This document shows positions 1 through 7,607 of a stretch of 24,305 nucleotides of DNA, piece after piece. Source of the stretch: Bacillota bacterium (GTDB taxonomy: Bacteria > Bacillota > Clostridia > Peptostreptococcales > Anaerovoracaceae); contig JAEEOX010000090.1 in the NCBI GenBank assembly GCA_016284485.1, forward strand, positions 1 through 24,305, read 5' to 3'. Each line of letters starts with the position of its first letter. Positions within the stretch are counted from its first letter, which is position 1. The position numbers were made by a program, and so were the translations under genes. A model generated the notes under the pieces. It worked only from the letters and a program-made list of their open reading frames with translations. It ran no database searches and was not told the origin of the DNA.

Positions 1-158
1 ATCTCAGGCTGCCGATCCCCTTCATCCCCACCCAGATCTACAAGGTGGTGCCCTACATCGCCACCGCCCTGGTACTGATCTTCGTATCACTCAGGCAGCG
101 CCGTGAGGATCAGCCCCCGGCAGGCCTGGGCCTGAACTACTTCAGGGAAGACCGATAG
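1..158 (+). CDS. C-terminal end of a probable nucleoside/simple-sugar ABC transporter permease (partial)
   Basis: The frame is open from the window edge (first whole codon at base 3) to TAG at 156-158, giving 51 residues. They read as one last membrane segment (about YIATALVLIFVSL) followed by a short basic tail and the ending GLGLNYFREDR. BMP-family nucleoside/sugar ABC permeases (NupQ/RbsC-like) typically end this way: a final helix, a charged stretch, then a PAALG-x-PY-x-REER-like tail. The assignment rests on this tail only, so the substrate is inferred. The neighbouring purine permease 58 bp downstream fits a nucleoside/purine uptake cluster and possible cotranscription. Confidence 0.6.
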   Translation, partial: LRLPIPFIPTQIYKVVPYIATALVLIFVSLRQRREDQPPAGLGLNYFREDR

Positions 159-216
159 GCCGCTCCGGAATCGTCAACCATATCAATAGTTTACATAATG
201 AAAGGACTTTTTAGGC

Positions 217-1620
217 ATGGACAAATACTTCGAAATCTCTAAGCGAGGATCGACTGTGAGGACAGAGATCTTCGCAGGGCTGACCACATTTTTTGCGATG
301 GCTTACATCATCATCGTTAATCCCAACCAGGTCACCGGGTTCTCCGAAGGTCTGGGACACATCTGGAACGCGGTATATGTAGGATCCGTCCTGGTTGCCG
401 TAGTGGGTACGCTGATCATGGGTCTCTACGCAAAGATGCCTTTTGCGCAGGCCTGCGGCATGGGCCTCAACTCCTTCTTCTTCGTCAGCTTCGTTCTTCC
501 TGAACTCATGAGCGGAGGGGACCCGGTGGAGGGCTATCACGCCGGTCTTGTGATCGTATTCATCTCCGGTCTCGTATTCCTCTTCCTGTCGGTGACAGGA
601 GCCAGGCAGTACATCGCAAAAGCCATGCCTCCGGCTCTCAAGGTCTCTGTTTCTGCAGGTATCGGCCTCTTCATCGCCTACATTGGATTCCAGAACGTGG
701 GATTCATCCAGGACAATCAGTACACACTGACACAGCTGGTGGACATCCACGGGGCCATCGTTAACGGAGAGCTTCTCGGAGCAGTTCCCGCCATCCTCGG
801 CTTCGTAGGATTCCTGATCATCGTGATCCTGGGCAAGCGCGGCGTCAGAGGAAACGTCATCCTCGGCATGCTTTCCACCACGTTCATCTACTACGTCATC
901 GTGAGAGAGGCGCCCCACTTCGACTATACCCAGGTGGGACAGTCATTCAGAGACTTCGTGGACGTCGGTCTTTTCGGAGTGTTCTCAGCAGGATCCTGGC
1001 ACGCGGCCTTCAGTCCTGAACTTGTTGGAGGCTTCCTGGGCGGCATCATGCTGATCGTAGCCTTCTGTCTGGTGGACATGTTCGATACCATCGGAACTCT
1101 TTACGGGACCGCATCAGAGGCAGATATGCTGGATGAAAACGGTGACCCCCTCAACCTTGACAAATGCATGATGGCCGACTCCACCGCCACCGTGGTAGGA
1201 GGAATGCTTGGAACTTCCACCTGCACCACCTTCGTTGAATCCGCCACAGGCGTATCCGCAGGCGGACGTACAGGTCTCACATCAGTCACAGTGGCCTGCT
1301 GCTTCTTCATCTGCCTGTTCCTGACACCGCTGGCATCCGTAATTCCCGCCTGCGCCACATCACCGGCACTGGTATACGTGGGAGTGCTCATGCTGGGCAA
1401 CATCAAGAAGATCGACATGACCGACCTCACATCTGCAGCCGTCGGCTTCATGACAGTCATCTCAATGCTTCTGACCTACTCCATCGCCAACGGAATCGGT
1501 ATTGGAGCCATCACATACACAGTGATCACCATTTTCACAGGAAAATATACATCCAAGGACATCATCGTAACCATCATCGCCCTTCTCTTCGTGCTGAAGT
1601 TCTGCATGATCACGATGTAA
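217..1620 (+). CDS. NCS2/AzgA-family purine (guanine/hypoxanthine-type) permease
   Basis: A 467-residue polytopic membrane protein, the usual length for AzgA-like NCS2 transporters, which import purine bases by proton symport. Family marks that can be seen are the N-terminal TEIFAGLTTFFAMAYIIIVNP stretch (about residues 16-36), GMGLNSFFF (81-89) in the substrate-site helix region, DMFDTIGTLYG, and the signature ESATGVSAGGRTGLTSV. The start is ATG at 217, preceded by GAAAGGA at good spacing. It lies between a nucleoside-type ABC permease end and, further on, a phosphoribosyltransferase, which supports purine salvage. Exact substrate (guanine, hypoxanthine or adenine) cannot be read from sequence alone. 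A rho-independent terminator follows directly. Confidence 0.93.
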   Translation: MDKYFEISKRGSTVRTEIFAGLTTFFAMAYIIIVNPNQVTGFSEGLGHIWNAVYVGSVLVAVVGTLIMGLYAKMPFAQACGMGLNSFFFVSFVLPELMSGGDPVEGYHAGLVIVFISGLVFLFLSVTGARQYIAKAMPPALKVSVSAGIGLFIAYIGFQNVGFIQDNQYTLTQLVDIHGAIVNGELLGAVPAILGFVGFLIIVILGKRGVRGNVILGMLSTTFIYYVIVREAPHFDYTQVGQSFRDFVDVGLFGVFSAGSWHAAFSPELVGGFLGGIMLIVAFCLVDMFDTIGTLYGTASEADMLDENGDPLNLDKCMMADSTATVVGGMLGTSTCTTFVESATGVSAGGRTGLTSVTVACCFFICLFLTPLASVIPACATSPALVYVGVLMLGNIKKIDMTDLTSAAVGFMTVISMLLTYSIANGIGIGAITYTVITIFTGKYTSKDIIVTIIALLFVLKFCMITM

Positions 1621-1642
1621 TTCAAAACAGTTTTTTTAAAGG

Positions 1643-1682
1643 CTCCGGCCTGCCGGGACACGTCCCCGGGCCGGAGTTTTTC
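1643..1682 (+). terminator. Rho-independent terminator of the purine permease gene
   Basis: CTCCGGCC (1643-1650) pairs with GGCCGGAG (1669-1676), with a partly paired apical part, and is followed by TTTTTC. It lies 22 bp after the permease stop codon. Confidence 0.85.
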
Positions 1683-1714
1683 TTAGATATGGAGGGACTT
1701 ACGGAGGGACTGCC

Positions 1715-1861
1715 ATGAAGACAAAAAAGTTCAAATTCGACGAATATGAGATAAAGATCCTTATCCTTGCCCTGAATGAGCTGAGGAACCAGCTTATCCG
1801 CGAAGAGAGATACACCGACCCGGTGGATGAACTGATCCTGAAACTGGCGGACGTGGAGTAG
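1715..1861 (+). CDS. Small conserved-type hypothetical protein, 48 aa
   Basis: ATG at 1715 is preceded by GGAGGGAC with 6-7 nt spacing, and a TAG ends it at 1859-1861. The 48 residues start MKTKKFKFDEYEIKILILAL and end in a leucine-rich helix (VDELILKLADVE). The composition is charged and amphipathic, with no cysteine and no membrane segment. It looks helical and may act by binding a partner. Short proteins of this kind (F-D-E-Y-E then a helix, then D-x-VDELILKL) are common in Clostridia, but I know of no assigned function. It sits after a terminator and before an inverted-repeat array, so it is probably transcribed on its own. Confidence 0.65.
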   Translation: MKTKKFKFDEYEIKILILALNELRNQLIREERYTDPVDELILKLADVE

Positions 1862-1883
1862 TTGGGAGAGTTTGGTGGATCGG

Positions 1884-2082
1884 ATAGGCTACAAACCCCT
1901 TAATGTGCGAATTGTAGCCTATAAAATCCTGTTACGCATAGGACGAAACCCCTTAATTTGGGTAAATGTAGCCTACAAAATGGGTTCTTTGATAGGACGA
2001 AATCGTCGATTTCAAAAAATGTAGCCTAAAAATGGAGCGCATTGATAGGCTACAATCGACAAAATCGAGGAATGTAGCCTAC
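1884..2082. repeat. Intergenic array of four inverted-repeat units (TAGGCTACA/TGTAGCCTA), period 53-54 bp
   Basis: Four units of 38-39 bp lie at 1884-1922, 1938-1976, 1992-2029 and 2045-2082, each separated by exactly 15 bp that begin AAA(A)T. Each unit is an 11-bp left arm, a 16-17 bp loop and an 11-bp right arm. All four right arms contain TGTAGCCTA. The left arm is ATAGGCTACAA in units 1 and 4 (a perfect inverted repeat in unit 1) and the divergent ATAGGACGAAA in units 2 and 3. Loops of units 1 and 2 share CCCCTTAAT; loops of units 3 and 4 carry TCG/CGA inner repeats. Arms recur about every 27 bp in alternating orientation. The array ends about 100 bp upstream of the promoter of the phosphoribosyltransferase gene. 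Function is unknown. Confidence 0.9.
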
Positions 2083-2182
2083 GTAATGAAATCCGCATCA
2101 TTCGAAGCAGCAAGAATTAGCGAAACATTGCCCGTGGCGCACCGCCGGAACCCCTGCAGGCCCATGTTTTTTGCGCTTTCGG

Positions 2183-2211
2183 TTGCGGGAAGAGGGCTTT
2201 TGAGGTATAAT
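2183..2211 (+). promoter_or_regulatory. Sigma-A-type promoter of the phosphoribosyltransferase gene
   Basis: TTGCGG (2183-2188), a 17-bp spacer and a perfect TATAAT (2206-2211). The predicted start is near 2218, leaving a leader of about 100 nt. Confidence 0.7.
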
Positions 2212-2215
2212 ATTA

Positions 2216-2300
2216 TGCGTTGGTCAGCACGGGACACCGTGCGGCTGCGTTGGCCGGCCCGGCACCACGGGCGGCACATTGAAGGGCCGGAAGAACCGGC
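2216..2300 (+). promoter_or_regulatory. Structured 5' leader with a 30-nt imperfect tandem duplication and three hairpins
   Basis: Two 30-nt copies (2216-2245 and 2246-2275), both starting TGCGTTGG, match at 23 of 30 positions. Each forms a hairpin: GCACGG-GACA-CCGTGC (2227-2242) and GCCCG-GCACCA-CGGGC (2257-2272). A third hairpin, GCCGG-AAGAA-CCGGC (2286-2300), ends 8 nt before the GAGGTG ribosome binding site. None has a T-run, so these are not terminators. The sequence does not match the purine riboswitch consensus. It may be a cis-regulatory RNA, but this is inference. Confidence 0.5.
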
Positions 2301-2321
2301 ACATATATGAGGTGAAGAATT

Positions 2322-2876
2322 ATGTATCATGAAATGTCCATCGCGGGGGTCAAGCGTCAGCTTCCCATCTGCAAAGTTACAGACGACCTTTACATCGGTG
2401 CGTTCATCATGTTCAGCGACGTGGAGATCACCAAGAGATGCGCGGAGGAGCTCCTCAAGAAGGTTCCGGAGTTCGATGTGCTGATCACCGCTGAGGCCAA
2501 GGGAATCCCTCTCTGCTACGAGATGGCGCGCCAGGCGGGCACAGACAACTACGTGGTTGCCAGGAAAGGCCCCAAGCTTTACATGGATGATATACTTTAT
2601 ACGGATGTGGATTCCATTACCACAGACCACATACAGACCCTTTGCATCGGCCGCAAGGAGCGGGACATGCTGGAGGGCAAGCGGGTGCTGATCGTGGACG
2701 ACGTGATCTCCACCGGAGAATCGCTGAAGTCCATCGAGAATCTGGTGAACAGGGCCGGCGGCAACATCTGCGGTGCCTGCGCGGTGCTGGCGGAAGGCGA
2801 GGCGGCCGACAGGACGGACATCATCTTCCTGGAGAAGCTCCCCGTATTCAATCCGGATGGAACAGTTAAAGAATAA
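2322..2876 (+). CDS. Adenine-phosphoribosyltransferase-like purine PRTase
   Basis: A 184-residue type I phosphoribosyltransferase. The PRPP-binding signature VLIVDDVISTGES lies at about residues 126-138; the upstream loop LITAEAKGIPLCYEMARQAG is typical of the APT/XPT group, which converts a purine base and PRPP to the nucleotide in the cytoplasm. The protein is close to APT length (170-185 aa). ATG at 2322 follows GAGGTG (2309-2314). The purine permease upstream supports base salvage. The base used (adenine, xanthine or another) is not certain: the signature differs from textbook Apt (DDLLATGGT) and Xpt, so no gene symbol is given. It is monocistronic, with its own promoter and terminator. 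Confidence 0.88.
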   Translation: MYHEMSIAGVKRQLPICKVTDDLYIGAFIMFSDVEITKRCAEELLKKVPEFDVLITAEAKGIPLCYEMARQAGTDNYVVARKGPKLYMDDILYTDVDSITTDHIQTLCIGRKERDMLEGKRVLIVDDVISTGESLKSIENLVNRAGGNICGACAVLAEGEAADRTDIIFLEKLPVFNPDGTVKE

Positions 2877-2883
2877 ATGACCA

Positions 2884-2914
2884 ATGCCATCGGGAGACCG
2901 GTGGCATGTTTTTT
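2884..2914 (+). terminator. Rho-independent terminator after the PRTase gene
   Basis: ATGCCATCGG (2884-2893), loop GAGA, CCGGTGGCAT (2898-2907), then GTTTTTTG. Confidence 0.88.
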
Positions 2915-2973
2915 GACCGGGACCGGCAGCGCGAAACATCCGCGCCCCGCACCGGCAACAGAAAAGGAAAACC

Positions 2974-4440
2974 ATGAAACATTACGACGTGATAATCATA
3001 GGCGCAGGCCCCGGCGGGATCTTCGCAGCCTATGAGCTTGTAAAGAACAATTCAGGCGCCCGCATCGCCTGCTTCGAGAAAGGCTCGGAGCTGAGCAGGC
3101 GCAGGTGCCCCATCGACGGCAAGAAGATCAAATCCTGCATCCACTGCCCGGTCTGCTCCATCATGAGCGGCTTCGGCGGAGCGGGAGCTTTCTCCGACGG
3201 AAAGTACAACATCACCAACGAGTTCGGCGGCAACCTCTATGAGTACATCGGATACGATGAGGCCATGGAACTCATGTACTACGTGGACGAGATCAACATG
3301 AGCCACGGCGGAGAGGGCACCAAACTCTACTCCACAGCTGATACGGCCATCAGGAAGAAGTGCTTCGAGCACGATCTGAAGCTCCTGGGTGCACAGGTGA
3401 GACATCTGGGCACCGACAAGAACTATGTGGTCCTCCAGAACATCTATGATGAGATGAAGGAAAAGGTGGATTTCTACTTCAGATCCAACGTGGACAAGGT
3501 CCACGATGTGGCAGACCCCACAGGGGAGCTGCCCGGCGGACTGGATCCCAGAGCCAGATATGTGGTGGAAGCAGAGGTTCCCGGATCCGAGGGAGCGCCC
3601 GAAGAACATCCCACAGAGATGTTTTCCACGGAGGAACTCATAATATCCATAGGCCGTTCCGGCTCGAAGTGGATGGAGTCGGTCTGCGATGACCTTGGTC
3701 TGGAAAAGAAATCAAACCGCGTGGACATCGGCCTGAGAGTTGAGCTTCCCCACGAGGTCTTCTCGGAACTTACGGACGAGCTTTACGAGAGCAAGATCGT
3801 ATACCGCACCAAGCAGTACAACGACCTGGTCCGCACCTTCTGCATGAACCCTCACGGAGTAGTGGTCAATGAGAACACCAACGGCATCGTCACGGTGAAC
3901 GGCCACAGCTATGAGGACCCCGCCATGCACACGGAGAACACCAACTTCGCGCTTCTGGTGACCAAGCATTTCACCGAGCCCTTCAAGGAGAGCAACGACT
4001 ACGGCGAGTCCATCGCCCGCCTCAGCAACATGCTGGGCGGCGGTGTCATCGTCCAGCGTTTCGGCGACCTGATCGCGGGACGCAGGACCAACGAGAGCCG
4101 CCTTCAGGGAAGCTTCGTGCGTCCCACCCTGGCCGCTACGCCTGGAGACCTGTCTCTGGTCCTTCCCAAGCGCATCATGGATGACATCATCGAGATGATC
4201 TACGCACTGGACAAGATCGCACCGGGCACGGCCAACCAGGACACCCTGCTCTACGGAGTTGAGGTCAAGTTCTACAACATGGAAGTCAAGATGGACAAAG
4301 ATCTGGACACAGGCCACCCCGGGCTTTACGTCATAGGCGACGGATCCGGCGTGACCCACTCCCTGTCCCACGCTTCGGCCAGCGGAGTCTTCGTTGCCCG
4401 CCAGATCCTCAAAGCCCACGGAATAGCAGTAAACGCCTGA
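2974..4440 (+). CDS. NAD(P)/FAD-dependent oxidoreductase of the COG2509 type (uncharacterised FAD-dependent dehydrogenase)
   Basis: 488 residues. The N-terminal Rossmann motif is DVIIIGAGPGGIFAAYEL (residues 5-22, GxGPGG) for FAD. A cysteine cluster follows: C45, C55, C58 and C61 within RRRCPIDGKKIKSCIHCPVC, then GFGGAGAFSDGKYN, the hallmark of this family. The C-terminal FAD motif GLYVIGDGSGVTHSLSHASA closes the fold. ATG at 2974 follows AAAGGA. These proteins resemble flavoprotein HI0933/geranylgeranyl-reductase-like enzymes, but no reaction is established, so the substrate is unknown. The cysteines could hold a metal or Fe-S centre or be redox active; that is inference. It lies 36 bp upstream of rarA on the same strand, with no terminator between. 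Confidence 0.85.
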   Translation: MKHYDVIIIGAGPGGIFAAYELVKNNSGARIACFEKGSELSRRRCPIDGKKIKSCIHCPVCSIMSGFGGAGAFSDGKYNITNEFGGNLYEYIGYDEAMELMYYVDEINMSHGGEGTKLYSTADTAIRKKCFEHDLKLLGAQVRHLGTDKNYVVLQNIYDEMKEKVDFYFRSNVDKVHDVADPTGELPGGLDPRARYVVEAEVPGSEGAPEEHPTEMFSTEELIISIGRSGSKWMESVCDDLGLEKKSNRVDIGLRVELPHEVFSELTDELYESKIVYRTKQYNDLVRTFCMNPHGVVVNENTNGIVTVNGHSYEDPAMHTENTNFALLVTKHFTEPFKESNDYGESIARLSNMLGGGVIVQRFGDLIAGRRTNESRLQGSFVRPTLAATPGDLSLVLPKRIMDDIIEMIYALDKIAPGTANQDTLLYGVEVKFYNMEVKMDKDLDTGHPGLYVIGDGSGVTHSLSHASASGVFVARQILKAHGIAVNA

Positions 4441-4476
4441 GGGAACGCCCCGGCCGCGGCCCCTGACGCAAAAAAC

Positions 4477-5802
4477 ATGGAACAGGTAAACTTATTCGAA
4501 AACAAAATAGCTCAGCCCCTGGCCGCCCGCTTAAGACCCGAGGATCTGGACGAGTTCGTGGGGCAGGAGCATCTCATAGGAGAGGGCAAGGTCATCCGCA
4601 ACCTGATCGAACGTGATCAGGTGACCTCCATGATCTTCTGGGGACCCCCGGGAGTGGGCAAGACCACCCTGGCCCGGATCATCGCCAAGCGGACCAAGGC
4701 GGCCTTCATCGACTTCAGCGCCGTGACCTCCGGCATCAAGGAGATCAAGCAGGTCATGCAGCAGGCTGAGGAAAACCGCAAGTTCGGCGAGAAGACCATC
4801 CTCTTCGTGGATGAGATCCACCGCTTCAACAAGGCCCAGCAGGACGCCTTCCTGCCCTTCGTGGAGAAAGGCTCCATTGTGCTGATCGGCGCCACCACCG
4901 AAAACCCGTCCTTCGAAATAAACGGCGCTCTTCTTTCCCGGTGCAAGGTCTTCGTGCTGAAGGCCCTGACCGCCGACGACCTGGCTGCGCTGCTCAGGCG
5001 CGCCCTCACGGACAGGAGAGGCTTCGGCGACCAGCGGATCGACATATCCGAGGACATGCTCTACATCATCGCCAACTTCGCCAACGGCGACGCCAGGACG
5101 GCACTCTCCACCCTGGAGATGGTGGTCCTGAACGGCAGCATAGATGAAGAGGGCGTGACCCACGTCACCGAGGAGACCCTGGAGCAGTGCATCAGTAAGC
5201 GCTCCCTCCTCTACGACAAAAAAGGCGAGGAACACTACAACCTCATCTCCGCCCTTCACAAGTCCATGAGAAACTCCGACCCCGACGCCGCAGTGTATTG
5301 GCTGGCCAGGATGCTGGAGGCGGGGGAGGATCCGCTCTACGTGGCGCGCAGGGTACTCAGGTTCGCTTCCGAAGACATCGGCCTGGCGGATCCAAGGGCC
5401 ATGGAGATAGGCGTTGCAGCCTATCAGGCCTGCCACTTCATAGGCATGCCCGAGTGCAGCGTGAATCTGACTGAAGCCGTGGTCTACATGTCCATGGCGC
5501 CCAAGTCCAACTCCATGGAGAAAGCCTACATGGCTGCGGCAGCAGATGCTTCAAAGATGCTGGCTGAGCCCGTGCCCCTCAACATCCGTAACGGCGTGAC
5601 CAAGCTCATGCGTGAGGTGGGCTACGGCGCAGGCTACAAGTATGCCCACGACTACGAAGGCCACATCACCTCCATGCAGTGCCTGCCCGACTCCCTGTTG
5701 GGCAGGGAGTACTTCGTTCCCTCGGAGAACGGGCTGGAAGCCAGGTACAAGGAGAGGCTCAAACAGATCAAGGACTGGAAGGCCGCACACAAAGATGATT
5801 AG
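4477..5802 (+). CDS. rarA: Replication-associated recombination protein A (RarA/MgsA) AAA+ ATPase
   Basis: 441 residues, the normal RarA length. Walker A GPPGVGKT is at residues 56-63, Walker B ILFVDEIHRF starts at 108, and the sensor region GATTENPSFEINGALLSRC is present, followed by the clamp-loader-like lid and C-terminal tetramerisation domain (YKYAHDYEGH near the end). RarA acts at stalled replication forks and single-stranded gaps with SSB. The N-terminus MEQVNLFENKIAQPLAARLRP is standard, so the start is well supported, yet the bases before it (GACGCAAAAAAC) contain no recognisable Shine-Dalgarno sequence, unlike nearly every other gene here. Translation may depend on coupling or a low-structure A-rich leader. 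Confidence 0.96.
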   Translation: MEQVNLFENKIAQPLAARLRPEDLDEFVGQEHLIGEGKVIRNLIERDQVTSMIFWGPPGVGKTTLARIIAKRTKAAFIDFSAVTSGIKEIKQVMQQAEENRKFGEKTILFVDEIHRFNKAQQDAFLPFVEKGSIVLIGATTENPSFEINGALLSRCKVFVLKALTADDLAALLRRALTDRRGFGDQRIDISEDMLYIIANFANGDARTALSTLEMVVLNGSIDEEGVTHVTEETLEQCISKRSLLYDKKGEEHYNLISALHKSMRNSDPDAAVYWLARMLEAGEDPLYVARRVLRFASEDIGLADPRAMEIGVAAYQACHFIGMPECSVNLTEAVVYMSMAPKSNSMEKAYMAAAADASKMLAEPVPLNIRNGVTKLMREVGYGAGYKYAHDYEGHITSMQCLPDSLLGREYFVPSENGLEARYKERLKQIKDWKAAHKDD

Positions 5803-5810
5803 TCTGCGCA

Positions 5811-5837
5811 TTGCATTTTTTGCGCGGGTAATATAAA
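5811..5837 (+). promoter_or_regulatory. Possible promoter for enolase
   Basis: TTGCAT (5811-5816) and TATAAA (5832-5837) are separated by only 15 bp, shorter than ideal. A leader of about 60 nt with a GGCGG/CCGCC stem follows. This is a tentative call; readthrough from rarA is also possible because no terminator lies between. Confidence 0.35.
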
Positions 5838-5902
5838 CTGAATCTATAGTCAACTCCGGCGGGTCCCAGCGCGAGCCGCCTCATCATATCAAGGAGGAAA
5901 AA

Positions 5903-7198
5903 ATGAAAGATCTATCAATAACAAGAGTCTATGGACGTGAGATCATAGATTCCAGAGGAAATCCCACAGTAGAAGCTGAGGTCACACTGGCCTGCGGCGT
6001 AACGGGAAGAGGAGCATCCCCCAGCGGAGCCTCCACAGGCGAATTTGAGGCCCTTGAGCTCAGAGACGGGGACAAGGCCCGCTATGGCGGAAAAGGCGTT
6101 CTGAAGGCCGTTGAGAACGTCAATACGGTGATCAGAGACGCAGTGCTGGGCATGAACGCAGCCGACACATATGCGGTGGACGGAGCCATGCTCAAAGCTG
6201 ACGGCACGCCGGGCAAGACGAACCTGGGAGCCAACGCGATCCTGGCGGTCTCCATCGCAGCAGCCAAGGCAGCGGCGGAAGCTCTGGAGATGCCTCTTTA
6301 CAGATTTTTCGGCGGCGTAAGCGCAAACCGTCTGCCGGTACCCATGATGAACATCCTTAACGGCGGAGCCCACGCATCCAACTCCGTGGACACCCAGGAA
6401 TTCATGATCATGCCGGTGGGAGCACCCACCTTCAGAGAAGGACTGAGAATGTGCACGGAAGTTTTCCACGCACTTCAGAAGCTCCTCAAGTCCGAGGGGG
6501 AGACCACAGCAGTAGGAGATGAGGGAGGCTTCGCACCCAACCTCAAGTCCGACGAAGACACAATCGAGCACATCCTCAAGGCCATCGAGGCTGCAGGTTA
6601 TGAGCCGGGCAAAGACTTCGTGCTGGCCATGGACGCGGCTGCTTCCGAGTGGAAGAGCGACAAGGGCAAGGGGTTCTATCGCCAGCCCAAGAGCGGCGCA
6701 GAGTTCACCTCCGAGACCCTGATCCAGCACTGGGAGAGCCTGGTGGAGAAGTATCCCGTGGCTTCCATCGAGGACGGCCTTGATGAAGAGGACTGGGAAG
6801 GCTGGCAGCTCATGAGAGAGCGCCTGGGCGACAAGATCCAGCTGGTGGGCGACGACCTGTTCGTAACCAACACCGAGCGTCTCAGAAAGGGCATCGAGCT
6901 CAAAGCAGCCAACTCCATCCTGATCAAGCTGAACCAGATCGGTTCCGTATCCGAGACTCTGGAAGCCATCAAGCTTGCCAGGAAGTCCGGATTCACCGCA
7001 GTCGTATCTCACCGCTCCGGCGAGACTGAGGACACCACCATCGCAGACCTGGCAGTCGCCACCAACGCAGGCCAGATCAAAACAGGTGCGCCCTCCAGAT
7101 CAGAGCGTGTAGCCAAGTACAATCAGCTGCTCAGGATCGAGGAAGAGCTGGGCGAAGCCGCAGTATTCCCGGGAATGGGAGCTTTTAACAGGAAATAG
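5903..7198 (+). CDS. eno: Enolase (phosphopyruvate hydratase)
   Basis: 431 residues, full length. It interconverts 2-phosphoglycerate and phosphoenolpyruvate in cytoplasmic glycolysis. Visible active-site elements are GDEGGF with E207, magnesium ligands D244, E290 and D317 (in GDDLFVTN), catalytic K342 in ILIKLNQIG, and the SHRSGETEDT signature (369-378). ATG at 5903 is preceded by AAGGAGG, a strong site fitting a highly expressed gene. It is not in a gap-pgk-tpi-gpm cluster; instead it is followed 27 bp later by a small ABM-fold protein, with both upstream of one terminator. Confidence 0.99.
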   Translation: MKDLSITRVYGREIIDSRGNPTVEAEVTLACGVTGRGASPSGASTGEFEALELRDGDKARYGGKGVLKAVENVNTVIRDAVLGMNAADTYAVDGAMLKADGTPGKTNLGANAILAVSIAAAKAAAEALEMPLYRFFGGVSANRLPVPMMNILNGGAHASNSVDTQEFMIMPVGAPTFREGLRMCTEVFHALQKLLKSEGETTAVGDEGGFAPNLKSDEDTIEHILKAIEAAGYEPGKDFVLAMDAAASEWKSDKGKGFYRQPKSGAEFTSETLIQHWESLVEKYPVASIEDGLDEEDWEGWQLMRERLGDKIQLVGDDLFVTNTERLRKGIELKAANSILIKLNQIGSVSETLEAIKLARKSGFTAVVSHRSGETEDTTIADLAVATNAGQIKTGAPSRSERVAKYNQLLRIEEELGEAAVFPGMGAFNRK

Positions 7199-7225
7199 GG
7201 AACCTGAGAGCAAAGGAGCAGGGAC

Positions 7226-7513
7226 ATGTATATTTTGCACGTTACATACAACCTTAAGGAAGGAAAGATGGCAGAGTGGCTGGCAGCCCTCAGGGTGCTT
7301 CAGGTGGCTGAAAAGACCCGCCGCGAGGCAGGCAACATCGAGTACGCCTACTATGTGCCCGCCGACGGATCCAACAAGGTCCTCCTGGTGGAGCTCTGGG
7401 AAAACAGAGATTTCCAGCAGGCTCACCTGAAATCGCCGCATCTGGCGGAGCTGGCCAAGGTCAAGGAAGAGTTCGTGGAGAGCGTGGACCTGAAGGCATA
7501 TACAGCTGAATAA
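7226..7513 (+). CDS. Antibiotic biosynthesis monooxygenase (ABM/YgiN-like) domain protein
   Basis: 95 residues fitting a single dimeric alpha/beta ABM domain. It reads MYILHVTYNLKEGKMAEWLA, then EAGNIEYAYYVPADGSNKVLLVELWENRDFQQAHLKSPH, the typical E-x-G-x-x-x-Y ... E-x-W-x-x-x-x-x-x-x-x-H pattern. Relatives include putative quinol monooxygenases and heme-degrading enzymes, but many members have no proven activity, and an oxygenase role would be unexpected in an anaerobe. ATG at 7226 follows AAAGGAG. It starts 27 bp after eno and shares its terminator, so it is probably cotranscribed with it. Confidence 0.85.
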   Translation: MYILHVTYNLKEGKMAEWLAALRVLQVAEKTRREAGNIEYAYYVPADGSNKVLLVELWENRDFQQAHLKSPHLAELAKVKEEFVESVDLKAYTAE

Positions 7514-7527
7514 CTTGTATCAAGAAA

Positions 7528-7554
7528 AGCGTCGGTGCTGAACCGGCGCTTTTT
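7528..7554 (+). terminator. Rho-independent terminator after the eno operon
   Basis: AGCGTCGGT (7528-7536), loop GCTGA, ACCGGCGCT (7542-7550), then TTTTT. A second, bidirectional terminator follows 9 bp later. Confidence 0.85.
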
Positions 7555-7562
7555 GCGTATGA

Positions 7563-7590
7563 AAAAGCCCCGCATCGCTGCGGGGCTTTT
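7563..7590. terminator. Bidirectional terminator between converging eno and opp operons
   Basis: A perfect 12-bp stem, AAAAGCCCCGCA (7563-7574) with TGCGGGGCTTTT (7579-7590) around loop TCGC. The A-run and T-run make it usable from both strands: it ends the plus-strand eno transcript and the minus-strand opp transcript. Confidence 0.93.
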
Positions 7591-7607
7591 CTGTTACATG
7601 AGTTTAA

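Noticed and set aside
1884..2082. CRISPR array
   Set aside because: Repeats are palindromic units whose loops and spacers are short and partly repeated; no unique 30-40 bp spacers, no leader and no cas genes.
2216..2321. Purine riboswitch before the PRTase gene
   Set aside because: The conserved TATA...GTNTCTAC core and kissing loops are absent; only GC-rich tandem hairpins are seen.
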